The notes: generated by a model from the letters alone, not told the origin. 64,000 bases of DNA from Roseateles toxinivorans (GCA_945898095.1 CAMDHE010000005.1:26066-90065); one strand, 5' to 3'; shown: positions 24,310-34,414, counted from the first letter of the stretch. A program made the numbers and translations.

Positions 24310-26499
24310 ATGACCCGTATGGTTCTTACATCATCCAGATTCAGCCAGACTGTCCTGGCGCTCGCCATGCTTGCGCTGCTCGAACAAGTGCATGCAGTCA
24401 GCAATGACAGTGAAGTTTCGATCAACGTTGGTGTCGGTGGATTGCAGGGCGAGCGAGCTGACCGTGCCAGGTTCGGGCAATACAACGGCTTGCGCACGGG
24501 CAGCTCCGGCATTGGAATCCTCGATTTCAATTACCGGCGCAGCAACGAAGAAACAGATCAATTGATTCTTTTCCAGGGTAGCAATTTGATGGGGGAGAGC
24601 CGCGAGCTCGACTTGCTCTGGAAGAAGCAGGGCGACTGGAAGTTCGGCGCCACCTATGGTGAGTTGGTTCGCTATGACCCGAACACGATCACGACCTCAT
24701 TGATCGGTGCAGGCACGACCACGCCGCAGGTGTCCCCCTGGGGTACCAGCTCCGATCTCGATCTGAAGGTCAAGCGCACCAAGCTCGGCTTGTCGTTCTG
24801 GAAGTCGATCTCCCCGGACGTCAATTTTGAGCTGAGCCTTAAGACCGAGAACAAGGAAGGTGCGCGTCTGTTCGGCATCGGCATCAATTGCCCGTCGGTG
24901 GTGGCTCCCGGCTGCCGCGGCACGACCGGCATCAGCACCGGTTGGGCTCTGTTGATGTTGCCCGAACCGATCAACTCGAACCACAGCCAGGTCGAAGCGC
25001 GGCTGAGCTATGCCGGCACAAAGCTGCGCCTGAGCGGCGGCTATTACGGATCCTTTTTCAGTAATGTGAACGCCGCGTTGTCGCCGAATGTGCCCTCCAG
25101 CCTGAATAATCCGGTCGGCACGCTGCTGCCCTTGAACACCGGCCTGCAGGCGATCCTGAATCTGCCGCTGGCCCTGGCACCCGACAATCAGGCGCATCAG
25201 CTCGATCTGACCGGCCTGTATTCGCTGACGCCGACCACCCAGCTCAATTTCAAGCTCGGTTACTCGCAGGCCTTGCAGCACCAGAATTTCGCAGCTGCTG
25301 GTTTCACGGGTGCGCCAGCGGGTGTCAGTGATCTTGGCGGCAAGGTCAGCACGACGTTGGCGCTGGCCGGCGTCAGTTCGCGGCCGGTGCACAAGCTGTC
25401 TTTGCGCGCCGATGTCCGCTATGAGGAAAAAGACGATCAGACGCCGATCGCTCTTTACAACATCGAGGACAAATCGACTTACACGAACCGGCAGATCCCC
25501 AATACCAAGGTGCGCGCCAAAGCGCAGGCTGATTACCAGTTCACCAGCGAAATGCGTGGCACGCTTGGCGTTGATTTCGAATCGATAGACCGGGGGGTGT
25601 TCACGGCCACCAGCGCCCTGTCGGGTATCAGCGCATTGCGCCAGAAAACCGACGAGTCGCGCCTTCGCCTTGATTTGCGCCGATCGATCGATGAGACGCT
25701 CAGTGGATCAATCGGTATCGAGAGCAGTCGGCGCGACGGCTCGAACTGGCTCAAGGACAACAGCGGCACTGGCGTAACCGAGGTCACCGACTTGAATAAT
25801 CCTGCCACCGCATTTGCGCAGACGGCGATTTTCATGCCGACGCTGGCAAATCGTCAGCGCGACAAGCTAAAACTGAGCGTCGACTGGCAACCGAGTGAAG
25901 CGATCGCGCTGCAGTTGAGCGCTGAAGATGGGCGTGACAAGTTCAGCTCGCCGAGTCAATATGGGCTAGCGCGCAGCAGCATGAACTCGGTGACTTTAGA
26001 CGCCAATATCGCCTTGTCGGAGAACTGGGCAATCAATGGCTATCTGTCTCAGGGGCTGCAGGCGCTGCACCAGTCGCGCCCCGCTGCTTACATCATGTCG
26101 TTCAACAATACCAGCACCTGCGCAGGCATTGGATTCACCGGCAAGCCCAGCGGCAAGTGGGAGTTTGGCGGTAACCTCGGTCATACCGATGACCGTAATG
26201 TCTACGCGCAGACGCTCGATGCATTTGCCGATGCGAACAGCGTCGCCTTGCTGGCTTCGGCAGGCGGGCTGCCTGACATCGTTTTTCGTCAGACATCGGT
26301 CAATCTGTTCGGCAAGTTCACGATCGATAGCAAGGCATCGCTGCGGGTCGATCTGATCCACCAGCGCTCGCATCTTGCCGACTGGACTTGGGGCTATAAC
26401 GGTGTGCCATTTGCCTTCTCGGATGGCTCGACAGTCTGGCAAAGCCCGAATCAGGCGGTGACTATTCTGATGCTGACTTATAGCTACAAGTGGAAATAG
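24310..26499 (+). CDS. MtrB/PioB family outer-membrane beta-barrel
   Basis: Large outer-membrane porin-like sheath for the MtrA decahaem cytochrome. The 729-residue protein has a signal peptide (about residues 1-33, ending VHA) and many alternating amphipathic strands (for example LRLDLRRSIDETLSGSIGIE, DKLKLSVDWQPS), and ends in the barrel-like MLTYSYKWK. The CXXC pair present near the N-terminus of Shewanella MtrB is absent; the only cysteines are in NCPSVVAPGC and STCAG loops. The Shine-Dalgarno GGGAGAA precedes the ATG. It is directly downstream of the mtrA-like gene, which supports a conduit module. Confidence 0.93.
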   Translation: MTRMVLTSSRFSQTVLALAMLALLEQVHAVSNDSEVSINVGVGGLQGERADRARFGQYNGLRTGSSGIGILDFNYRRSNEETDQLILFQGSNLMGESRELDLLWKKQGDWKFGATYGELVRYDPNTITTSLIGAGTTTPQVSPWGTSSDLDLKVKRTKLGLSFWKSISPDVNFELSLKTENKEGARLFGIGINCPSVVAPGCRGTTGISTGWALLMLPEPINSNHSQVEARLSYAGTKLRLSGGYYGSFFSNVNAALSPNVPSSLNNPVGTLLPLNTGLQAILNLPLALAPDNQAHQLDLTGLYSLTPTTQLNFKLGYSQALQHQNFAAAGFTGAPAGVSDLGGKVSTTLALAGVSSRPVHKLSLRADVRYEEKDDQTPIALYNIEDKSTYTNRQIPNTKVRAKAQADYQFTSEMRGTLGVDFESIDRGVFTATSALSGISALRQKTDESRLRLDLRRSIDETLSGSIGIESSRRDGSNWLKDNSGTGVTEVTDLNNPATAFAQTAIFMPTLANRQRDKLKLSVDWQPSEAIALQLSAEDGRDKFSSPSQYGLARSSMNSVTLDANIALSENWAINGYLSQGLQALHQSRPAAYIMSFNNTSTCAGIGFTGKPSGKWEFGGNLGHTDDRNVYAQTLDAFADANSVALLASAGGLPDIVFRQTSVNLFGKFTIDSKASLRVDLIHQRSHLADWTWGYNGVPFAFSDGSTVWQSPNQAVTILMLTYSYKWK

Positions 26500-26927
26500 C
26501 GCAGCGATGCAACAAACCGGCCAGATGACAACAGCACGCATAGCCAGGCAGTTCGTTCTACCGGCAGCATCAGGCAGACAGCAGGGTCATTGATTGCCAA
26601 ATACCTGATCAGCGAGCGTTTCTTGCCCCCCCGCCGACGCCTGCTCGCATATGGCCGCGCCTGGATGTCTGTCCGTAGCGCAGCAAGCACCCACCAAGGG
26701 GACCGTCCGATTCTGCTGGTTGCCGCCCCGCTGGTACATATTCCGGTACTTTCGCCAGTGGTGCGGCGCAGTGTCAATCTGACAGTGCTGGCAGTTGCTG
26801 ATGTGCTGGCAGCAAAAAGCTCATGTAACTCGCTGTAACCATGCTGAAGTCCGCATCAGGGGGCGATTTGTCAGCCATTGCGGCCCATAATCGGTTTCCT
26901 GTAATTTTATTTCAGCGAGAGCCTGCC
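26500..26927. other. Intergenic region between mtrB-like gene and pyk
   Basis: About 430 bases without a credible gene; an 82-codon frame at 26590-26838 has no Shine-Dalgarno or recognisable product. I see no terminator with a T-run after the mtrB-like gene. A CATAAT hexamer at 26886-26891 may be the -10 of pyk, with no good -35. Nothing else stands out. Confidence 0.5.
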
Positions 26928-28358
26928 ATGTCCCGTTCTACAAAAATCGTCGCCACTCTGGGCCCAGCCTCGTCGACGCCAGAAATTCTGGAGCAGATGA
27001 TTCACGCGGGCGTCGATGTCGTCCGTTTGAATTTTTCGCATGGCACGGCGCAGGACCATATCGGCCGAGCCCGCATGGTGCGCGAAGCGGCCAAGGCGGC
27101 GGGCCGGGCGGTGGCAATCATGGCCGATCTGCAGGGACCGAAAATCCGCGTCGGCAAATTCGAAAACGGCAAGATCCAGTTGATCAATGGTGCAGCTTTC
27201 GTTCTGGATGCGGACCGGGTCGAGTTGGGCGACGAGATGGCAGTGGGCCTTGACTACAAGGAGTTGCCGCGCGATGTAAAGCCCGGCGACACCTTGCTGC
27301 TCAATGATGGCTTGCTGGTGCTGACGGTTGAAGCGGTGCGAGGCGAGGCGGTGCATACGGTGGTCAAGGTCGGTGGCGAGTTGTCGAACAACAAGGGCAT
27401 CAACAAGCAGGGTGGCGGCTTGACCGCTCCGGCGCTCACCGGCAAGGACATGGAGGACATCAAGACCGCGATGAGCTTTCAGGCTGAATATCTGGCGGTG
27501 AGTTTCCCCAAGAATGCGACCGACATGGAAATGGCGCGTCAGTTGGCCAATGTGGCCGGTGAGCCCTGGCGCCACAAACCCAGTCTGATTGCGAAGATCG
27601 AACGCAGCGAAGCGATCCCGAATCTGGAAGCGATCCTGAAAGCCAGTGACGGCATCATGGTGGCGCGTGGCGACCTGGCGATCGAAGTTGGCAATGCGAC
27701 CGTACCGGCCTTGCAAAAACGCATGATCAAGATGGCGCTGGCGCTCGACAAGATCACCATCACCGCGACGCAGATGATGGAGTCGATGATCGTCAACCCG
27801 GTGCCGACCCGAGCCGAAGTTTCGGACGTGGCCAATGCGGTGCTCGACGGCACTGATGCGGTGATGTTGTCAGCCGAGACTGCGGCAGGAAAATTCCCGG
27901 TTGAGACCATCGAACAGATGGCGGCGATCGCGCTGGAGGCAGAGCGTGCTGAATTCATCTCGCTCGACACCGATTTCGCCGGCCGCCAGTTCGGGCGCAT
28001 CGATCAAACGATTGCGATGGGCGCGCTCTTTACCGCCTATCACCTCGGCTGCAAAGCGATCCTGGCATTGACTGAATCGGGTTCGACTGCGCTGTGGATG
28101 AGCCGGCACCGGATCCAGGTACCGATCTATGCGATGACGACTCAGCCGCTCAGTCAGCACAAGATGGCGCTTTACCGCAATGTGCGGCCCTTGCTGATGC
28201 CCGAATTCAAGGATCGTGATGAGGCCTTGAAGGCGGCCGAGAAGATCCTGGTCGATATGGGCGTCTTGATGCCTGGCGATACCTATGCGATCACCTGCGG
28301 CGAGCCGATGGGCGACCCAGGCGGCACCAATATGCTGAAGGTCTGCCGGGTCGAGTGA
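26928..28358 (+). CDS. pyk: Pyruvate kinase
   Basis: Converts phosphoenolpyruvate and ADP to pyruvate and ATP. The 476-residue enzyme has the N-terminal KIVATLGPASS, the active-site region SLIAKIERSEA, the metal/substrate loop DGIMVARGDLAIEVG, and TATQMMESMI. The ATG at 26928 gives the normal N-terminus MSRSTKIVATLGPAS, with a GCGAGAG sequence upstream; an in-frame extension to 26841 is not needed. It begins the second half of the pgk/pyk/fba/pur block, now separated from pgk by the cytochrome genes. Confidence 0.96.
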   Translation: MSRSTKIVATLGPASSTPEILEQMIHAGVDVVRLNFSHGTAQDHIGRARMVREAAKAAGRAVAIMADLQGPKIRVGKFENGKIQLINGAAFVLDADRVELGDEMAVGLDYKELPRDVKPGDTLLLNDGLLVLTVEAVRGEAVHTVVKVGGELSNNKGINKQGGGLTAPALTGKDMEDIKTAMSFQAEYLAVSFPKNATDMEMARQLANVAGEPWRHKPSLIAKIERSEAIPNLEAILKASDGIMVARGDLAIEVGNATVPALQKRMIKMALALDKITITATQMMESMIVNPVPTRAEVSDVANAVLDGTDAVMLSAETAAGKFPVETIEQMAAIALEAERAEFISLDTDFAGRQFGRIDQTIAMGALFTAYHLGCKAILALTESGSTALWMSRHRIQVPIYAMTTQPLSQHKMALYRNVRPLLMPEFKDRDEALKAAEKILVDMGVLMPGDTYAITCGEPMGDPGGTNMLKVCRVE

Positions 28359-28523
28359 TTGCGTCGACCGGTTTGATCGGCCGGCGCTGAATCACTACCG
28401 CCTGTCTGCAGGGCTTTGAATCGTTGCGTCGCCGCTAGAATCGACCGAGTTACAGCTTGGTTACACCGGCGATGATGTTGGTGCCATGCCTGCAGAAATT
28501 TCAACTTGCACGGAGGTTCCCCC

Positions 28524-29588
28524 ATGGCACTCGTTTCAATGCGCCAACTGCTCGACCATGCCGCCGAGAACGGCTACGGCATTCCGGCCTTCAATGTCAA
28601 CAATCTGGAACAGGTGCAGGCCATCATGGCTGCTGCCGATGCGATGGGTGCGCCGGTCATCATGCAAGCCAGTGCAGGGGCGCGCAAATATGCCGGCGAG
28701 GCGTTCTTGAAACATCTGATCCAGGCGGCAGTCGAGGCTTACCCGCATCTGCCGGTGGTGATGCACCAGGATCATGGTCAAAGCCCTGAGATCTGCCGCG
28801 GCGCGATGGGTCTAGGCTTTTCTTCGGTGATGATGGACGGATCACTCGAGGCCGACGGCAAGACCATCGCGAGCTACGAATACAACGTCGAGGTGACCCG
28901 CAAGGTCGTCGACATGGCGCATGAAAAGGGCGTGACGGTCGAGGGCGAACTCGGCTGCCTCGGTTCACTCGAAACCATGCAGGGCGACAAGGAAGACGGC
29001 CATGGCACCGAATCGGTGATGACCCATGACCAGTTGCTGACCGACCCCGAGCAGGCCGCGGACTTTGTCATGCGGACCCAGTTGGACGCCTTGGCCATCG
29101 CCATCGGCACCAGCCATGGCGCTTACAAATTCACCCGCAAACCCACTGGCGACATCCTGGCGATCCAGCGCGTCAAGGACATCCATGCGCGCATTCCCAA
29201 CACCCATCTGGTGATGCATGGCTCGTCGAGCGTGCCGCAGGACCTGCTGGCCGAAATTCGCAAATACGGTGGCGACATGAAGGAGACCTACGGCGTGCCG
29301 GTCGAGGAAATCCAGGAAGCGATCAAGCATGGCGTACGCAAGATCAACATCGACACCGACATCCGCTTGGCGATGACGGCCGCCGTGAGGCGCTACTTCG
29401 TCGAGAATCCCGCGAAGTTCGACCCGCGTGACTTCCTGAAGCCGGCCCGTGAAGCCGCGACCTTGATCTGCAAGCAGCGCTATCAGCAGTTCGGCTGCGA
29501 AGGCCAGGCGGGCAAGATCAAGGCCCGCAGTCTGGTCGACGTTGCCGCGTCCTATGCTCGCGGTGAACTGAATCAGCTGATCAAGTAA
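28524..29588 (+). CDS. fba: Class II fructose-1,6-bisphosphate aldolase
   Basis: Zinc-dependent aldolase that cleaves or forms fructose 1,6-bisphosphate. The 354-residue product has [11 protein letters not shown] near the N-terminus, the zinc-binding HQDHG (about residue 82), [10 protein letters not shown], and GTSHGAYKF and VMHGSSSVP in the active site. The ATG at 28524 has a strong GGAGG Shine-Dalgarno. It is followed by an intrinsic terminator. TAGAAT at 28436-28441 may be a -10 element. Confidence 0.97.
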   Translation: MALVSMRQLLDHAAENGYGIPAFNVNNLEQVQAIMAAADAMGAPVIMQASAGARKYAGEAFLKHLIQAAVEAYPHLPVVMHQDHGQSPEICRGAMGLGFSSVMMDGSLEADGKTIASYEYNVEVTRKVVDMAHEKGVTVEGELGCLGSLETMQGDKEDGHGTESVMTHDQLLTDPEQAADFVMRTQLDALAIAIGTSHGAYKFTRKPTGDILAIQRVKDIHARIPNTHLVMHGSSSVPQDLLAEIRKYGGDMKETYGVPVEEIQEAIKHGVRKINIDTDIRLAMTAAVRRYFVENPAKFDPRDFLKPAREAATLICKQRYQQFGCEGQAGKIKARSLVDVAASYARGELNQLIK

Positions 29589-29601
29589 ACGGCCGCAAAG
29601 C

Positions 29602-29636
29602 AAGGCCTGCCGCGCGAGAGTCGGCAGGCTTTTTTT
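29602..29636 (+). terminator. Rho-independent terminator of fba
   Basis: GCCTGCCG and CGGCAGGC form an 8-bp GC-rich stem around a 9-nt loop, flanked by A residues on the left and followed by seven T (29630-29636). It is a textbook intrinsic terminator 14 nt after the fba stop. Confidence 0.92.
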
Positions 29637-29673
29637 CGCCAATTTGATTGCAGGACTGAACGGGGCCAGCGCC

Positions 29674-29679
29674 TAAAAT
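29674..29679 (+). promoter_or_regulatory. -10-like hexamer of purC
   Basis: TAAAAT ends 3 nt before the first and 6 nt before the second of two consecutive ATG codons of purC. It follows the fba terminator, so purC needs its own promoter. Initiation would fall at the second ATG. Confidence 0.45.
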
Positions 29680-29682
29680 TCG

Positions 29683-30597
29683 ATGATGGAAAATTCAACC
29701 AACGCGACCTTGCTGCAATCGTCGCTGACTTCGCTGCCCCTGATCGCCCGCGGCAAGGTGCGCGAGAACTATGCAGTTGGCGCTGATCGATTGTTGATGG
29801 TCGCGAGCGACCGCTTGTCGGCTTTCGACGTCATTCTGGGCGAGCCGATTCCCGGCAAAGGCGCGCTGCTGACGCAGATGGCCTTGTTCTGGTTCGACAA
29901 ACTGCACGACATCGTGCCGAATCATCTGACCGGAGAAGACCCGCTGAGCGTGGTCAGCCCAACCGATCGGGTGCAGGTGCAGGACCGTTCGATGCTGGTG
30001 AAGCGGCTGACGCCGCTACCGGTCGAGGCGGTTGTACGTGGTTATCTGGCCGGTAGCGGCTGGGCCGAATACCAGCGCCATGGTGAGGTTTGCGGCGTCA
30101 AGCTGCCTGCCGGACTGGTCAACGCCGCCAAACTGGCCGCACCGATCTTCACTCCGGCCACAAAGGCCGAGATGGGTGAGCATGACGAGAACATCTCGTT
30201 CGAGCGCATGGTCGAAATCATCGGCCAGGATCTGGCATCGCGCGTGCGCGATATCTCGATCCGGCTCTATCAACGCGCCGCTGATTTCGCCTTGACCAAA
30301 GGAATCATCATCGCCGATACCAAGTTCGAATTCGGCCTCGATGCGGCCGGCACCTTGACCTTGATGGACGAGGTGCTGACACCCGACTCATCGCGCTACT
30401 GGCCGGTGGAAAGTTATGCGCCAGGCAGCAACCCGCCGAGCTATGACAAGCAGTTCGTGCGCGACTGGCTCGAGCAGGCCGAAGTCGACGGCAAGCCCTG
30501 GGGCAAGACCGCGCCAGCGCCAGCAATGCCAGCCGAGGTGATCGAGAAGACTGCAGCCAAATACCGGGAAGCCTTGCAAAGACTCACCCTGCCATGA
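29683..30597 (+). CDS. purC: Phosphoribosylaminoimidazole-succinocarboxamide synthase
   Basis: SAICAR synthase of purine biosynthesis, joining CAIR and aspartate. The 304-residue protein has [32 protein letters not shown] and the ATP/substrate motifs IADTKFEFG and [14 protein letters not shown]. There is no Shine-Dalgarno; either ATG at 29683 or 29686 could start, the second fitting a leaderless mRNA. The downstream helical-repeat gene overlaps its stop (ATGA). Confidence 0.96.
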   Translation: MMENSTNATLLQSSLTSLPLIARGKVRENYAVGADRLLMVASDRLSAFDVILGEPIPGKGALLTQMALFWFDKLHDIVPNHLTGEDPLSVVSPTDRVQVQDRSMLVKRLTPLPVEAVVRGYLAGSGWAEYQRHGEVCGVKLPAGLVNAAKLAAPIFTPATKAEMGEHDENISFERMVEIIGQDLASRVRDISIRLYQRAADFALTKGIIIADTKFEFGLDAAGTLTLMDEVLTPDSSRYWPVESYAPGSNPPSYDKQFVRDWLEQAEVDGKPWGKTAPAPAMPAEVIEKTAAKYREALQRLTLP

Positions 30598-31688
30598 GCA
30601 GTCGCCTGCTACAGCGGCTCGACGCGGCGATTGCTGCTTCGCCGCCGTCCAGCAGGCTGGGTACTTTGACGGTGCAGCGTGCGCTGCTGCTGGCACGCCA
30701 TGGCGAGATGGCGCGGGCCGGCGAGCAATTGCTCCAGGCGCAAGGCCTGGCGTTGCGCTACCCACAACCCGAACTCGGTGCCTGGCTGCATTTCGCTGCA
30801 GGTTTGTTCAGCTATTACACCGACTTCAGCAGCGCGGCCCAGCCCAGGATCGCGCGCGCTCAGGTCATCGCCCAGCAAGCGAAGCTGCCTGCGCTGGACG
30901 CAATCTGTGCGGCCTGGTTGGCGATGCTTGCTTACCTCGATAACGACATCGCCGTTGCGGTCGGCCATGCCAGCTATTGCGACCGCCTTGCGGCCCCTGA
31001 TGACCATGGCGCCCGCTACCGGCTTTGCACGACGCTGGGTCTGGCTCATCATCTGGCGGGTCAGAGTAGTTCGGCGCAAGGCTGGTATGCCGCTGCACGA
31101 GGCCATGCGCTGGCTGATGGCGACGACGCCGCGCTGTCAGCCTTGATGTTCAACATGGCGCAACTGCGCATGGTTCAGGCCAGGCATGATTCGCTTTCGA
31201 ACCGGGCTTCCGGCAGCAAGGGGCTGCTGCTCGGCGCTGATTCGATTGCCCATTACGACGCGGCGGTGGGCGGTTCGGTAATGCCGGGCCTGACAGCCAT
31301 CCTGAGGGCGCAGATTCTCACCGTCGAAGGCGATTTTGCCGCGGCAATGACGCTGTTCGAAAGCCACCTGCCGGCCGAACTGGTAGCCGGTCTGGCGCGT
31401 TATGGCTGCAGCCTGCTGGCTGACCTGGCTTGGTGCCGGGTCAACCAGGGGCAGCCTGAACTGGCGCTGCTGCAGGCGCTGGAGGCTGAAGCCGAGCTTG
31501 ATCCGAAGGGTGATCTCGACGACCGCGCCGTCACTTTCAGCCGCTTGGCGCAGATTCATGCCGAGCTGGGCGATAAATCAACCGCGGCGCGGCATCAAGC
31601 GGCTGCCGACGCTGAATGGCAAGAGGTAGCTGCCCTCCAGGCGGACTGGGCGCAGGCTTTGCAACAAGCCGGGCTCAAGCCGCGCTGA
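30594..31688 (+). CDS. Predicted TPR-like helical repeat protein
   Basis: A 364-residue cytoplasmic protein I cannot assign to a named family. It has no signal or membrane segment and is made almost entirely of Ala- and Leu-rich helices with degenerate tetratricopeptide-like spacing (for example [59 protein letters not shown]), suggesting an alpha-solenoid scaffold. It overlaps purC by four bases and is convergent with the thioredoxin gene, 4 nt away. Co-translation with purC is the only clue to a role. Confidence 0.7.
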   Translation: MSSRLLQRLDAAIAASPPSSRLGTLTVQRALLLARHGEMARAGEQLLQAQGLALRYPQPELGAWLHFAAGLFSYYTDFSSAAQPRIARAQVIAQQAKLPALDAICAAWLAMLAYLDNDIAVAVGHASYCDRLAAPDDHGARYRLCTTLGLAHHLAGQSSSAQGWYAAARGHALADGDDAALSALMFNMAQLRMVQARHDSLSNRASGSKGLLLGADSIAHYDAAVGGSVMPGLTAILRAQILTVEGDFAAAMTLFESHLPAELVAGLARYGCSLLADLAWCRVNQGQPELALLQALEAEAELDPKGDLDDRAVTFSRLAQIHAELGDKSTAARHQAAADAEWQEVAALQADWAQALQQAGLKPR

Positions 31689-31692
31689 CCGA

Positions 31693-32646
31693 TCAGAACA
31701 AGGCCATGCTCAGCTTGCGGCGGTATTGGTCGAGCAGCGGGTCGTTCGGCGTCAAAATGGCGCGGCCGGCGATTTCGAGCGTGCCTTTGGCCTCGGCGGC
31801 TTGGGCTTTGGGTGCCGGTTTGGTCATCAGTTCGAGGATCGCCACATAGGTCTTGCGCGCCAGTTCGCCGTTCCAGGCCTTGTCGCGCATGATGATGTCG
31901 AGCAGCTCGTCCATCGCTGCAGTGAAATCCAGGCGCGCCAGATGGCTTTGCGCCAAGGCGAAACGGGAATCGAAGTCGCGCTTGTTGGCATTGATGGCCG
32001 AGCGCAGTTGGGCTTCATCCAGACCGGCAGCGGCACGATCGCAGGCCGTCAGCCAATGGCCCAGGGCAGCAAAACGGGCATGCGGTGTGATCTTGTCGGC
32101 AGCCTGGGCAGCCACCGGGGCAAAAGCCGCTTGCGCTTGGGCCAGCAGACCCATTTCAAGCAGCGTGCGCACCAGGTCGAAGCGGGCCATCTCGTTGGCC
32201 GGGTCGGTCTCGACCGCCTGCTGCAAGCGTTCGAGTGCGGTTTCCACATCACCTTCGGCGAGCAGGACTTCGGCTTCGGCGACTTCCTCGGCCGCTTCCA
32301 GCGCCTCGCCGCTGGGCACATGTTTGTCGAGAAATTCCCGGATCTGCGCTTCCGGTACGGCGCCGACAAAACCGTCGACCGGTTGGCCGCCTACGAACAT
32401 CACGCAAAACGGAATGCTGCGAACGCCGAACATCTGGCTCAATTGGGCCGCAATCTCGGGCACGGCATCACTGTCGAGCTTGGCCAGGCGGAAGCGTCCG
32501 GCATAGGCGATTTCCAGCCTCTCGAGCATCGGGCCGAGCGTCCGGCAGGGGCCGCACCATGGCGCCCAGATGTCGAGCAGCACGGGCAGCTGCGACGAAC
32601 CCTGGATCAGTTCGGATTCAAAATTTTGTAAGGTGATGTCTATCAT
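31693..32646 (-). CDS. Thioredoxin-TPR fusion protein (CnoX/YbbN family)
   Basis: A 317-residue protein with an N-terminal thioredoxin domain (residues 1-110) and C-terminal TPR repeats (about 125-300), the architecture of CnoX/YbbN, a co-chaperone protecting proteins from oxidation. Unlike the Escherichia coli protein, which has an altered motif, this one retains the classical WCGPC active site (about residue 30), so it could also reduce disulfides. The start codon lies 92 bp from the divergent purE start, so the two promoters share a short region. Confidence 0.88.
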   Translation of the reverse strand: MIDITLQNFESELIQGSSQLPVLLDIWAPWCGPCRTLGPMLERLEIAYAGRFRLAKLDSDAVPEIAAQLSQMFGVRSIPFCVMFVGGQPVDGFVGAVPEAQIREFLDKHVPSGEALEAAEEVAEAEVLLAEGDVETALERLQQAVETDPANEMARFDLVRTLLEMGLLAQAQAAFAPVAAQAADKITPHARFAALGHWLTACDRAAAGLDEAQLRSAINANKRDFDSRFALAQSHLARLDFTAAMDELLDIIMRDKAWNGELARKTYVAILELMTKPAPKAQAAEAKGTLEIAGRAILTPNDPLLDQYRRKLSMALF

Positions 32647-32703
32647 GGCGGGTCAAGGCTTTCGGCAAATGGGCAAGGTAGTCGCTAGATGCTGGCGACC
32701 GCC

Positions 32704-32709
32704 TACAAT
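32704..32709 (+). promoter_or_regulatory. -10-like hexamer of purE
   Basis: TACAAT lies 29 nt before the purE GTG in the short divergent region with the thioredoxin gene. No convincing -35 is visible. Confidence 0.35.
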
Positions 32710-32738
32710 TCAAGGTTCTTCAGCCTTTGGAGCGAGCC

Positions 32739-33251
32739 GTGCAGGACCTGCCAACGAACGTCTCACCCCTGGTCGGCGTGGTGATGGGATCCAGCAGTGA
32801 CTGGGAGACCATGAAGCACGCAGCCGACATTCTCGCCCAGTTCGGGATTGCTTACGAAGCCAGGGTAGTCTCGGCGCATCGTATGCCTGACGATATGTTC
32901 GCTTATGCCGAAAATGCGGTCGGCCGCGGCCTTCAGGCGATCATCGCCGGCGCCGGAGGCGCTGCCCATTTGCCGGGCATGCTGGCAGCCAAAACGGTCG
33001 TGCCGGTGCTCGGCGTGCCGGTGGCCAGCCGCCATCTGTCTGGCGTCGATTCCTTGCACTCGATCGTGCAGATGCCCAAAGGCATTCCGGTCGCCACCTT
33101 TGCCATTGGCAACGCCGGCGCGGCCAATGCGGCATTGTTCGCGGTGGCGATGCTGGCCAACCATGACGAAGGCCTGCGCGAGCAGCTGCTGGCCTTCCGT
33201 CTGCGCCAGACCGAGGCGGCGCGTGCCATGAGCCAGGAACTGCTCGGATGA
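32739..33251 (+). CDS. purE: 5-(carboxyamino)imidazole ribonucleotide mutase
   Basis: Class I PurE, converting N5-CAIR to CAIR in purine synthesis. The 170-residue product shows the signature GSSSDWETM near the N-terminus, SAHRMPDDM, and [13 protein letters not shown]. The GTG at 32739 has GGAG six bases upstream and is preferred to a TTG at 32727 that overlaps this site. purK overlaps its stop codon (ATGA), so the two act as a pair. Confidence 0.96.
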   Translation: MQDLPTNVSPLVGVVMGSSSDWETMKHAADILAQFGIAYEARVVSAHRMPDDMFAYAENAVGRGLQAIIAGAGGAAHLPGMLAAKTVVPVLGVPVASRHLSGVDSLHSIVQMPKGIPVATFAIGNAGAANAALFAVAMLANHDEGLREQLLAFRLRQTEAARAMSQELLG

Positions 33252-34408
33252 GCGAGATCCTGCTGCCGGGCGAAGCGACGCTGGGCGTGATCGGCGGCGG
33301 CCAACTCGGCCGCATGTTCGTCCATGCTGCGCAATGCCTGGGCTATCGCACCCTGGTGCTCGACCCCGATGAAGCCAGTCCGGCCGGTGCGGTCGCACAT
33401 GAGCAGATCTGCGCCGGCTATCTGGACCCGGCCGGGCTCGAGCAGATGGCCAGTCGCTGTGCCGCGGTCACGACTGAATTTGAAAATGTCCCGGCCCAAG
33501 CGCTTGAGCAGTTGGCGCGTTCGCGTCGGGTCGCTCCGGCAGCCGCTGCGGTGGCGATCTGCCAGGACCGGATCGCCGAGAAAGCGCATTTCGCCGCCAG
33601 TGGCGTGGCCTGCGCGCCCTATGCGGTGATCGCCAGCGCTGCCGATCTGCAGTCAGTCCCCGACCGCTTGCTGCCAGGCATTTTGAAAACCGCCCGCTTC
33701 GGCTATGACGGCAAGGGACAGATTAGGGTCAGCAGCCGTGCCGAACTGGCCATGGCCTGGGGCGAATTGAACAATGTGACCTGCGTGCTGGAGCAGATGC
33801 TGCCCTTGGCGCTCGAGTTGTCAGTGATCTCGGCGCGCGGTGCGGACGGGTCGCTCGTGCAATTCCCGGTGCAGCAGAACCTGCATATCGACGGCATTCT
33901 GGCCGTCACCCAGGTGCCGGCAGCCGATGTCAGCGACGCGCTGCAAGCTCAGGCGCTGAGCGCGGCGGCACGCATCACCGAGTCGATGGACTATGTTGGC
34001 GTCCTCTGCGTCGAATTCTTCCTCTTGCAGGACGGCAGCCTGATCGTCAACGAAATGGCGCCGCGCCCGCACAATTCGGGTCATTACACGATCGATGCCT
34101 GCGATGTCTCGCAGTTCGAGTTGCAGGTACGCACGCTGGCCGGACTGCCGCTAACACCGCCGCGCTTGCATTCGCCGACCTTGATGCTGAACCTGCTCGG
34201 CGATCTGTGGTTCGACGCGGCAGGAACCCTGCGCACACCGGCCTGGGATGCCTTGCTGGCATTGCCGGGCACACATCTGCATCTTTACGGCAAGGCCAGC
34301 CCGAGGTCTGGACGCAAGATGGGGCATCTGACGATCACCGCGGCGACTGCAGGCCAGGCTGGCCAGATTGCGCTTAAGGCGGCCATGATTCTCGGCCTGT
34401 CCACCTGA
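33248..34408 (+). CDS. purK: 5-(carboxyamino)imidazole ribonucleotide synthase
   Basis: ATP-grasp enzyme making N5-CAIR from AIR, bicarbonate and ATP, the substrate of PurE. The 386-residue protein has [14 protein letters not shown] at the N-terminus, the ATP-grasp lid [12 protein letters not shown], and [17 protein letters not shown] near residue 265. It overlaps purE by four bases; the TsaC/Sua5 gene starts 6 nt downstream. Confidence 0.97.
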   Translation: MSEILLPGEATLGVIGGGQLGRMFVHAAQCLGYRTLVLDPDEASPAGAVAHEQICAGYLDPAGLEQMASRCAAVTTEFENVPAQALEQLARSRRVAPAAAAVAICQDRIAEKAHFAASGVACAPYAVIASAADLQSVPDRLLPGILKTARFGYDGKGQIRVSSRAELAMAWGELNNVTCVLEQMLPLALELSVISARGADGSLVQFPVQQNLHIDGILAVTQVPAADVSDALQAQALSAAARITESMDYVGVLCVEFFLLQDGSLIVNEMAPRPHNSGHYTIDACDVSQFELQVRTLAGLPLTPPRLHSPTLMLNLLGDLWFDAAGTLRTPAWDALLALPGTHLHLYGKASPRSGRKMGHLTITAATAGQAGQIALKAAMILGLST

Positions 34409-34414
34409 TTCGCG

